Assembly (NCBI RefSeq): GCF_025359345.1
Contig: NZ_JANYGQ010000022.1
Coordinates: 248,001-312,000 of the forward strand
Direction of reading: 5' to 3'
From: Mucilaginibacter sp.
Lineage (GTDB): Bacteria; Bacteroidota; Bacteroidia; Sphingobacteriales; Sphingobacteriaceae
DNA length: 64,000 bases
A model generated the notes under the pieces. It was not told the DNA's origin, made no database searches, and saw only the letters and a list, made by a program, of their open reading frames with translations. A program made the position numbers and the translations under genes. Shown here piece after piece: positions 56,295 to 64,000 of the stretch (position 1 is its first letter; every line of letters starts with the position of its first letter).

Positions 56295-57977
56295 ATGTTT
56301 TATTGGTTATTTACCGCCGTTGTATTAGCTGCAATTCTTATTGGTTTCTATATCTATAATTATTTTGACAAGCTTAGCACTACACGCCGAAATTTAGAGC
56401 GTATCCAAAACAAATGGGGCAGGCCGGTAAACGCCCGCCGTAACTTTAAGTTAATAGCAGCTTATTTAAATGGCTTTGATGGCCCCGGCAAAATATCGGG
56501 CGTTATAGCCAATGACCTCGACCTGAACAACGTTTTTAACTACGTCGACAGGACAAACTCAAAACCAGGAAAGCAATACCTGTATAAACGACTTTTTACA
56601 CCCGATACTAATTTCGAATCGCTATTAAAATTCGATAAAAAAATAGACACCCTAAATATGCCCCGGCCGGACCAGGAACTCATTGAGCTTGAACTGGCAA
56701 GGCTCAACAGCCCCGATGCTTATTACCTGGCCGAACTGTTTTTAAAAGAGCATGAATTTTTACTGGTACCCTTGATGAGCATTTATATCCGCTTTTCGGG
56801 TGTGGCTATCATTGGTTTAATTATTTCGTTATTCATAGTGCCTACGGTGGTATCGTTTATGGTATTGATAGCACTGCTTGTTGGCAACATAGCCCTGCAC
56901 TTTGGCACCCGTAATAAAATATCATCATACACGCGGTCGCTACCGCAGCTTATTATATTGCACAGTGTTGCCAAACGCCTGTCGAAAAAAATAACGCAGG
57001 AAAATGATGAGCAATTACGCGTTAGTTTAAGCCGCCTGTCAGGTTTAAACCGCACTTTAAAGTTTACCAATTTTGAGAGCAAAATAGCAGGCAATCCCGA
57101 TAATTTGAGCTATGCTTTTTATAAGCTGATAAAAATGTTTTTTCTGTTGGAGCCCCTGATGTTTATATCATCAGTAAAGCGCATCAACAAATATCGCGGC
57201 GATATCGAGGTGCTTTACAAATATGTTGGCGAAATTGATATGCTGATAGCCATACAATCCGTCCGCGTTGGCTTGCCGCATTACAGCAAGCCGGTGTTTT
57301 ATACCGAAAACATGAAAATGGATTTGGAGGACATGTACCATCCGCTTATTTACAATTGCGTACCAAACTCTATCCATACCCGTACGGATGAAGGCGTGCT
57401 GATTACAGGTTCGAACATGTCGGGTAAAACCACATTTATCAGGTCCATTGCTATTAATACGTTGTTAGCACAAACCATTTACACCACCTGTACAAGCGCT
57501 TATAAGGCCCCGTTACTAAAAATACAAACCAGCATCCGCACTACCGACGACCTTGGCGAGCATAAAAGCTATTTCCAAGCAGAGGCATTGTCAATCCTGG
57601 ACATCATTAACCAAAGCGGCGGCGACGAGCAGGTAAAGAGCCTCATCATTATCGACGAAATTTTCCGCGGCACCAATACCATCGAGCGTATTGCTGCAGC
57701 CAAATCGGTGCTCACATATTTAACCGACAACAAAAATTTTGTTTTCGTATCCACCCACGATTTGGAATTGGCCGAGTTGCTGGATAACGATTACGCAGTT
57801 TATTCTTTCGAAGAATCGGTGAATGACACACGCCTGGTGTTTGACTATAAAATGAAGACCGGTGTGCTAAAAAACAAAAACGGTATCGCCATCCTGGAAA
57901 CCATCGGCTACCCCGAAACAGTGGTGGAAGATGCCTATATTGTAAGCGAGGAGTTGAAAAGGAAATACGTATTATAG
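56295..57977 (+). CDS. Membrane-anchored MutS-related ATPase
   Basis: N-terminal TM plus internal TM pair; Walker A GSNMSGKTTFIRS, Walker B LIIIDEIFRGTNTIERIAAA, STHDLELAELL. Confidence 0.9.
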   Translation: MFYWLFTAVVLAAILIGFYIYNYFDKLSTTRRNLERIQNKWGRPVNARRNFKLIAAYLNGFDGPGKISGVIANDLDLNNVFNYVDRTNSKPGKQYLYKRLFTPDTNFESLLKFDKKIDTLNMPRPDQELIELELARLNSPDAYYLAELFLKEHEFLLVPLMSIYIRFSGVAIIGLIISLFIVPTVVSFMVLIALLVGNIALHFGTRNKISSYTRSLPQLIILHSVAKRLSKKITQENDEQLRVSLSRLSGLNRTLKFTNFESKIAGNPDNLSYAFYKLIKMFFLLEPLMFISSVKRINKYRGDIEVLYKYVGEIDMLIAIQSVRVGLPHYSKPVFYTENMKMDLEDMYHPLIYNCVPNSIHTRTDEGVLITGSNMSGKTTFIRSIAINTLLAQTIYTTCTSAYKAPLLKIQTSIRTTDDLGEHKSYFQAEALSILDIINQSGGDEQVKSLIIIDEIFRGTNTIERIAAAKSVLTYLTDNKNFVFVSTHDLELAELLDNDYAVYSFEESVNDTRLVFDYKMKTGVLKNKNGIAILETIGYPETVVEDAYIVSEELKRKYVL

Positions 57978-57998
57978 AAACAGCCACAAAAAATTGCG

Positions 57999-58023
57999 AG
58001 GCGTCCTACGGGGCGCCTTTTTT
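57999..58023 (+). terminator. Terminator with C(TACG)G tetraloop after mutS-like gene
   Basis: AGGCGTCC-TACG-GGGCGCCT followed by TTTTTT. Confidence 0.85.
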
Positions 58024-58047
58024 GTTTTTATGGATTTTGATAACGCC

Positions 58048-58323
58048 TTACTCCACCCTATTCCTCAGCACCCGCATCTCTTCCTGCATTTGCTCTACCC
58101 GCTCCAACAAATGTACTATCGCTTCAATACCGGCTACGTTTATTTCAAGTTCATGGTGTAGGCGAATCATCTTTTCCAGCTTTTGCAACTCGGTTTCGGG
58201 CACATAGGTGTTTCTTTTTACAATCTTAAACTTTACCAATCCCGCTTCTCTAAGCGAATCAATAAATGTGTACTCAATCCCGTGGTAGGTACATATATCG
58301 GTAGCTGCTATTAAGTTTGTCAT
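58048..58323 (-). CDS. CbpM-like chaperone modulator (MerR-like)
   Basis: CTYHGIEYTFIDSLREAGLVKFKIVKRNTYVPETELQKLEKMIRLHHELEINVAGIEAIVHLLERVEQMQEEM. Confidence 0.88.
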   Translation of the reverse strand: MTNLIAATDICTYHGIEYTFIDSLREAGLVKFKIVKRNTYVPETELQKLEKMIRLHHELEINVAGIEAIVHLLERVEQMQEEMRVLRNRVE

Positions 58324-58394
58324 AAAACGGTTTATTAGTTCACTGGTTCATTAGTTCATTAGCGGCCTTTCTGCCAACTTGCAACTGCCAACTC

Positions 58395-59309
58395 TTACTC
58401 AGGGGGGCCGCCATCTCTTATTTCTTCGAATAACTTCTTTTGTTTTTCAGTCAAATTGGTTGGCACCTGCACATCATAAGTAACATATAAATCGCCAAAT
58501 TGCCCTTCTTTTTTATAAACAGGCATCCCTTTCCCCTTTAGTTTTACTTTGGTGCCATTTTGGGTTTCGGGCTTTACCTTAATTTTTACTTTACTATCTA
58601 AAGTATCAACGGTTACTTCGCCACCGAGCACGGCAGTATAAATGTCCAACTTTGCGTTGCAATATAAATCGCTGCCCACACGCTTAAATTGCGGGTCGTC
58701 GGCCACTAAAAACGTGATGAATAAATCACCAGCCGGTCCTCCGTTTGCACCGGGACCACCATGACCCGCAATCTTAATATTCTGTCCGTTTTCAACACCG
58801 GCGGGTATGGTAATGCGGATGTTTTTGCCGTTTACCGTCAAGGTTTGTTTATGCGTTTCGGCAGCTTCTTTTAGGCCAAGCTTTAACTCGGCGTTGAAAT
58901 CCTGGCCGCGGTATTTTGATTGCCGGCCGCCGCGAGCGCCCCCTCCTCCTCCAAACATAGATTGAAAAAAATCTGAAAAATCATCACTGCCAAAACCTTC
59001 AAAACCGCCCGATGGCGCGCCACCAAAACCCCCATGTTGCTGACGGGTTTGTTGCTGGCGCCGGGCTTGCTCATATTCAGCGCCGTGCTGCCAGTTCTCC
59101 CCATATTGGTCGTACTTTTTACGTTTATCAGCGTCGCTTAAAACTTCGTTGGCTTCGTTAAGTTGCTGAAATTTTTTGTGCGCCTCTGCATCGTTAGGGT
59201 TAAGGTCGGGATGGTATTTGCGGGCCAGTTTGCGGTACGCATTTTTTATGTCTTTATCCGTTGCTTTTTTATCAACGCCTAAAACCTGGTAATAATCAAT
59301 AAATGCCAT
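58395..59309 (-). CDS. CbpA-like DnaJ-domain co-chaperone
   Basis: J domain [38 protein letters not shown], Gly-rich region, DnaJ C-terminal substrate domain. Confidence 0.95.
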   Translation of the reverse strand: MAFIDYYQVLGVDKKATDKDIKNAYRKLARKYHPDLNPNDAEAHKKFQQLNEANEVLSDADKRKKYDQYGENWQHGAEYEQARRQQQTRQQHGGFGGAPSGGFEGFGSDDFSDFFQSMFGGGGGARGGRQSKYRGQDFNAELKLGLKEAAETHKQTLTVNGKNIRITIPAGVENGQNIKIAGHGGPGANGGPAGDLFITFLVADDPQFKRVGSDLYCNAKLDIYTAVLGGEVTVDTLDSKVKIKVKPETQNGTKVKLKGKGMPVYKKEGQFGDLYVTYDVQVPTNLTEKQKKLFEEIRDGGPPE

Positions 59310-59566
59310 AGTAAATGGTTGTAAAACCGAAAGTATATTAACCCAAATTTACGGTTCCCGGTTTTCATTATAAATATAAATGTTTTTAACGGAGATAATT
59401 AATGCGCAGGAAACAAACACAGAATGACATACATCACTAATTCAAATTCCTAAAAGTTGTATTAGTACTGCGTTAGCTGTCATTCAAAACCCGAACGCCC
59501 GATAATTGTTATCTTTATGGCGTTGATTAAAAATTAAAGACAGATACATTAAGTTAATACCCTGTA

Positions 59567-60739
59567 ATGATATCAGCCAGGATCCCCGAAAATGAAAATG
59601 TCCGCCTTTCGGCACTTCACGAAATCGGCTTGTTAGACAGCCCTCAAGAAGCAGAGTTTGATGAGATTGTGAAATTTGCCTCAATGCTTTGCAATACGCC
59701 TATTTCATTGATCAGCCTCGTCGATTCCGACCGACAGTGGTTTAAGGCAAGGATAGGCCTTGACGTTGACGAAACTAACCGCGATGTTTCATTTTGCAGT
59801 CATGCCATTTTGCAGGACCAGCTTTTTGAGGTGCGCGATACCATTTTGGATAATCGCTTTGCCGACAATCCGTTGGTTGTTGACGATCCTTCCATCCGTT
59901 TTTATGCAGGCATGCCCCTGGTAACGAGCGGCGGCGATAGGCTCGGCACCTTATGTGTTATTGACCGGACTCCCGGCGAACTATCCGAAAAACAGCGCTT
60001 CGGCCTTAAGGTATTGGCTAATAACGTGATAAAAATTGCGGAGTTAAGGATAAAAAATAAAGAACTATACTATTTAACCGAAACTCAAAAACGCATCATA
60101 TCAATATTAGCGCATGATGTGCGCAACCCGCTGGCATCCATTAAAAACATCCTGGAGTTAAAACAAACGCAAATTCTGGATGCGGATGATGCTACCGAGA
60201 TGATAAAAATGGTAACAGGGCAACTGAACAACACCATCCAAATGGTCGATAATGTGGTAAACTGGGGAGAGATGCATTTAAAATTCGGGCAGCTGAGCCT
60301 GGTTGATTTTGATTTGCACGACCTGGTAGTACGTATTTTTGGCTCCGAAACTTTAAACAGCGTTGCCAAAGGAAACAGGCTTGTAAACAATATACCCTAC
60401 GGCACTATTGCACACTCGGACGAACGGGCTTTAGAGTTCATTCTGCGTAACCTGGTAAGTAATGCCAATAAATTCACCCAAAACGGCAGCATTTCAATAG
60501 ATATAAAAAGAGAGGGAATAAAAACTACTTTGTGGATAAGTGATACCGGAGTTGGCATGCCCCAAGAAAAAGCTGTAACATTGTTTATTGGCGATGTTAC
60601 TTCAACCCTTGGAACAAACAAAGAGAAGGGCAGCGGCCTTGGCTTACTGCTTGTTAAGGAGTTTGTGGAGCGCTTAAATGGTTCGATAGCGGTGGAAAGC
60701 CAAATTAATCGGGGAACGACAATTAGAATAGAATTATAA
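59567..60739 (+). CDS. GAF-domain cytosolic sensor histidine kinase
   Basis: GAF: CNTPISLISLVDSDRQWFKARIGLD, FCSHAIL, YAGMPLVTSGGDRLGTLCVIDR; HisKA SILAHDVRNPLASIK; HATPase. Confidence 0.93.
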   Translation: MISARIPENENVRLSALHEIGLLDSPQEAEFDEIVKFASMLCNTPISLISLVDSDRQWFKARIGLDVDETNRDVSFCSHAILQDQLFEVRDTILDNRFADNPLVVDDPSIRFYAGMPLVTSGGDRLGTLCVIDRTPGELSEKQRFGLKVLANNVIKIAELRIKNKELYYLTETQKRIISILAHDVRNPLASIKNILELKQTQILDADDATEMIKMVTGQLNNTIQMVDNVVNWGEMHLKFGQLSLVDFDLHDLVVRIFGSETLNSVAKGNRLVNNIPYGTIAHSDERALEFILRNLVSNANKFTQNGSISIDIKREGIKTTLWISDTGVGMPQEKAVTLFIGDVTSTLGTNKEKGSGLGLLLVKEFVERLNGSIAVESQINRGTTIRIEL

Positions 60740-60741
60740 AT

Positions 60742-61077
60742 ATGGATACATCCATTTTTCGCAATTTTAGCGACATCGACGTAAAAGAAATAGCCCCCGG
60801 TTTTTTTTCAAAACTGATTCACACCGATACCAATACTTTCAATTTTATCGATGTTAAAGCCGGCTGCTCGGTACCTTATCACCAGCATGTGCATGAGCAA
60901 AGTTCCTTTGTAATCGAAGGCATTTTTGAATTCAATATTGATGGCACCATTAAACAACTTGACAGCGGCACGTTTGTAATTATCCCATCGAACGTTTGGC
61001 ACAGCGGCAAAGCCATAACCGATTGCAAGCTGATTGATATTTTTAGCCCCGTCCGCGAAGATTACAGAAATTTATAA
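60742..61077 (+). CDS. Cupin-domain protein
   Basis: VPYHQHVHEQSSFVIEGIFEFNIDG; starts 2 bp after the HK stop. Confidence 0.88.
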   Translation: MDTSIFRNFSDIDVKEIAPGFFSKLIHTDTNTFNFIDVKAGCSVPYHQHVHEQSSFVIEGIFEFNIDGTIKQLDSGTFVIIPSNVWHSGKAITDCKLIDIFSPVREDYRNL

Positions 61078-61114
61078 ATAATCCCCAGTCGCATAAGATA
61101 GCAAGTCCGTTTAC

Positions 61115-61154
61115 CCTTGATTCCTGGCTCTTGGCTCTTGATTCTTGACTCTAG
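61115..61154. repeat. Single arm of TTGATTCCTGGCTCTTGRCT family
   Basis: ccttgattcctggctcttggctcttgattcttgactctag; 19/20 match to 49131-49150 core. Confidence 0.65.
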
Positions 61155-61186
61155 TTTCCCTACGTTTGCGCTTTCAAAAAAACATT

Positions 61187-61696
61187 ATGCCTGTAAGCCA
61201 AGCCATCCGCACTGATGTAGCCGAATTAAATAATTTAGTAAACAGCGCCTACCGCGGCGAAACCTCCAAACAAGGTTGGACAACTGAAGCCAATTTGCTG
61301 GATGGCCTGCGCATTGACGAAGAAACACTGGACACGTATTTTGATGATGATGCAATTATCATTTTAAAAAACACCGACGAAAATGGCAGGATAAATGGCT
61401 GTGTTTACCTCGAAGTACGCGAGCCCCAATTATACGTAGGCATGTTTAGCGTATCCCCATTACAACAGGGCAATGGCATTGGGCGCGATTTGTTACTGGC
61501 CGCCGAATCTTACGCCAAACAAGCAAACCTCCACACGCTTACCATGACCGTAATCAGCGTCCGCCACGAGTTAATTAACTGGTACGAGCGTCGCGGCTTT
61601 AAAGCTACAGGCGAAATAGTGCCGTTCCATGCCGACAAAAAATTTGGTGACCCAAAACTACCGATTGAATTGATCGTGATGGAAAAAAGTTTTTAA
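61187..61696 (+). CDS. GNAT-family N-acetyltransferase
   Basis: LYVGMFSVSPLQQGNGIGRDLLLAAESYAK, NWYERRGFKATGE. Confidence 0.92.
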   Translation: MPVSQAIRTDVAELNNLVNSAYRGETSKQGWTTEANLLDGLRIDEETLDTYFDDDAIIILKNTDENGRINGCVYLEVREPQLYVGMFSVSPLQQGNGIGRDLLLAAESYAKQANLHTLTMTVISVRHELINWYERRGFKATGEIVPFHADKKFGDPKLPIELIVMEKSF

Positions 61697-61775
61697 TTCT
61701 TCAATTTCGGGCGTTTTATCCATTTAAATTTCTGAATTACAGCTATCCGAAAAAAAAGATTTAAAAGCATACAAT

Positions 61776-61799
61776 AATATACGAAAGTATTCGTATATT
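61776..61799. promoter_or_regulatory. Inverted repeat AATATACGAA-AGTA-TTCGTATATT, candidate operator
   Basis: Perfect 10-bp arms, 4-nt spacer, upstream of the DUF1493 gene. Confidence 0.5.
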
Positions 61800-61925
61800 T
61801 ATTTTGACTTTAATGACGGAGTGAATATCCTGTCTTTTTTAACCGTTTGAGATTTTGTGATAAAGATTTAAAAAAAGGGTGGATTTTATGCAACCTTCTA
61901 AAAAAGTCGTCGTCTTATAACACAA

Positions 61926-62309
61926 ATGATAACACCACTATTAATTCAAATGGAAGAGATAAATCCTCAGTTAAAAGAATTTATAGTCAATTATTGTTCC
62001 AAGTACAAAATCAGGAAAGTTGACCCTTGTACTTTGAGCCTGGATACGAGCATCGACCTTGATTTGGATATTGTTGATATCGAGATAGACTTGTTTTTAG
62101 CCGAATTTGCTGAAACATTTCGTATTGATCAGTCCAAATTCAGCTGGTATAAATATGGGTATCCAACAGGCTCGGCAAGTGTTAAAGTTATCCGTACTGT
62201 TTTTGGGTACAAAGCGCAATGGGTAAAAAAATTATCAAACCGCATTTATAAACCCCGTTTCAGGGTGAGTAATTTACAGGATGCGGTCACCAGCGGGAAA
62301 TTAGTATAA
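61926..62309 (+). CDS. DUF1493-like (acyl-carrier-like) protein
   Basis: LKEFIVNYCSKYKIRKVDPCTLSLDTSIDLDLDIVDIEIDLFLAEFAETFRID. Confidence 0.65.
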   Translation: MITPLLIQMEEINPQLKEFIVNYCSKYKIRKVDPCTLSLDTSIDLDLDIVDIEIDLFLAEFAETFRIDQSKFSWYKYGYPTGSASVKVIRTVFGYKAQWVKKLSNRIYKPRFRVSNLQDAVTSGKLV

Positions 62310-62323
62310 CCTGCCGCACAGGT

Positions 62324-62428
62324 AAACCATTACGAGGTACAAGGCAAGCCCTAATGGGCCAACAGGTAATTGATCAGCTTGCAGCGATCTTTTATTTAAC
62401 GGGCTTGCTGCGTACCTCGTAATGGTTT
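62324..62428. repeat. 105-bp foldback element AAACCATTACGAGGTAC...GCAAGCCC / GGGCTTGC...GTACCTCGTAATGGTTT
   Basis: 28-nt outer arms, 25/28 complementary. Confidence 0.85.
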
Positions 62429-62503
62429 TTATATTTTAATCAGAAAACTAATCTTTTCAGCTTACATTTATGGCTATATCCAATCGCGATAAAACCATAA
62501 ATT

Positions 62504-64000
62504 ATGTTGTTGCTAAAACGCCTGCTATTTTTTACGTGCCTGTTTATTTCGGCAAAAACATTTGCAAAAACAATCATCACTGTTCAATCTCCCGATAAAC
62601 AGATAAAATTCTGGCTAAGCACCGACGCTAACGGCCTTTATTACAAAGTGGCTTACAAAGGTGTTTTAATGGTTGATATTTCCAGGCTCAATATCAACTT
62701 TAAAGAAGGCGGCTTATTTAACAACAGCCTGCATATTGCTTTGGCCAAGCCTGAAAGGTTTGCCGAAGATTATGAACTGATGACCGGTAAAGCCAGCAAA
62801 ATACACAGCGAATGCAACCGCGTTATTATTCCCGTTACTGAACAATCCGGTGCAAAACGAACCTTGAATATCGAGGTAAGGATATTTAACGATGGTGTTG
62901 CTTTCAGATATTGCATCCCCAAACAAGGCGGTTGGCCGGAAGCCGTCTATGTTACCGATGAATTGAACACCTTTAACCTTACTCAAAACCCTAAAGTTAC
63001 CACGTTGTTGCGCGAGAGTTATACCACATCGCACGAGGGTATTTACACCAAAGCTTTGTTATCCGACTTAAAATCAGACACACTGATGGATATGCCCGCT
63101 TTGTTTGAATACCCCAAAGGCCTTTACCTCGCAATTACCGAAGCAGCACTCCGCGATTATGCGGGCATGTATTTGATGAAGCAGAATGGCGTGCTGGAGA
63201 GTCGCCTTTCGCCGCTGCCCCATCAAACTGAGTTAAAAGTTAAAGCTACTTTACCACACAATAGTCCGTGGCGGGTATTGATGATAAGCGATAAGCCCGG
63301 TACTTTCATCGAATCAAATATCCTGACCAATTTAAACGAACCAAGTAAGATAAAGGACTGGTCGTGGCTTAAGCCGGGCAAAACCACCTTCCCGTGGTGG
63401 AACGGAAATGCCATACCCGACACTAGTTTTGCGCCTGGCAACAATTACGAAACCAATATGTACTACGTTAATTTCTGCGCCAAATATGGTATTGAATACC
63501 ACTCGGTGGTGGAATATGGCTTGCATGAATGGTATGTAAGCGATGGGCAAGGCTTTCAACCAGGCCCGCATTCCGATCCGTCAAAAGCGGTTCCAGGTCT
63601 GGATATGCAGCAATTGTGCGATTCGGCGGCAAAGCGGGGCGTGGGCATACGGGTATGGGTGCATTTTTATGCCTTGTACCCTAAGTTAGATGAAACCTTT
63701 GCCCAGTATGAAAAATGGGGGATTAAAGGCCTGATGTGCGATTTTATGGATCGCGACGACCAGGAAATGGTAAACATGCAGGAAGAAGTACTTCAAAAAG
63801 CCGCGCAGCATCACCTGCATATACAATTCCATGGCGCTTACAAACCAACTGGTACGAGCCGAACTTTCCCCAATGAGTTTACCCGCGAAGGCACATTAAA
63901 TTATGAAAACGACAAGTGGAATGATATAGTAACACCCGATGCCGATATTAATATCCCTTTTACCCGCATGCTTGGCGGCTCAACAGATTATCATTTAGGT
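62504..64000 (+). CDS. Glycoside hydrolase family 97 (SusB-like alpha-glucosidase/galactosidase), 3'-truncated by window edge; absent from supplied ORF track
   Basis: ATG at 62504 gives an open frame to 64000: MLLLKRLLFFTCLFISAKTFAKTIITVQSPDKQIKFWLSTD..., GIKGLMCDFMDRDDQEMV, GTSRTFPNEFTREGTLNYE. Confidence 0.9.
   Translation, partial: MLLLKRLLFFTCLFISAKTFAKTIITVQSPDKQIKFWLSTDANGLYYKVAYKGVLMVDISRLNINFKEGGLFNNSLHIALAKPERFAEDYELMTGKASKIHSECNRVIIPVTEQSGAKRTLNIEVRIFNDGVAFRYCIPKQGGWPEAVYVTDELNTFNLTQNPKVTTLLRESYTTSHEGIYTKALLSDLKSDTLMDMPALFEYPKGLYLAITEAALRDYAGMYLMKQNGVLESRLSPLPHQTELKVKATLPHNSPWRVLMISDKPGTFIESNILTNLNEPSKIKDWSWLKPGKTTFPWWNGNAIPDTSFAPGNNYETNMYYVNFCAKYGIEYHSVVEYGLHEWYVSDGQGFQPGPHSDPSKAVPGLDMQQLCDSAAKRGVGIRVWVHFYALYPKLDETFAQYEKWGIKGLMCDFMDRDDQEMVNMQEEVLQKAAQHHLHIQFHGAYKPTGTSRTFPNEFTREGTLNYENDKWNDIVTPDADINIPFTRMLGGSTDYHLG

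Noticed and set aside
1-64000. Search for tRNA/rRNA genes and transposases
   Set aside because: No sequence I could confidently read as tRNA or rRNA, and no ORF with DDE, Y1 or serine/tyrosine recombinase motifs. A tRNAscan/Infernal run would be needed to exclude tRNAs.

Overview
The window is a 64-kb, gene-dense chromosomal segment from a Bacteroidetes, probably a Mucilaginibacter- or Sphingobacteriaceae-like organism. That placement is inferred from protein families, codon style and intergenic repeat style, not from any search. Most genes are ordinary: ftsK, lolA, argH with an M20 deacetylase, GH3, GH97, DnaJ/CbpM, MFS, aldo/keto reductase, YceI. I saw no rRNA, no CRISPR array, no transposase and no confident tRNA. 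Two accessory loci stand out. (1) A four-gene minus-strand cluster at about 38.9-42.9 kb encodes a VioB/RebD-type ferritin-like protein, a 189-aa protein with 14 Cys and five C-X5-C units, a DUF692/MNIO enzyme and a DUF2063 partner. It looks like a MNIO-type RiPP/bufferin-like system with an unusual substrate. (2) A KaiA-less Kai operon at about 44.2-48.3 kb encodes a double-domain KaiC, a canonical KaiB, a divergent second KaiB and a PAS histidine kinase. The intergenic DNA is also notable: many distinct families of foldback or palindromic elements, often filling the gaps between convergent genes, including a five-copy TGTCATTGCGAGC...GCAATGACA family. Two orphan genes are bracketed by a shared TTGTTGGTG-palindrome family.
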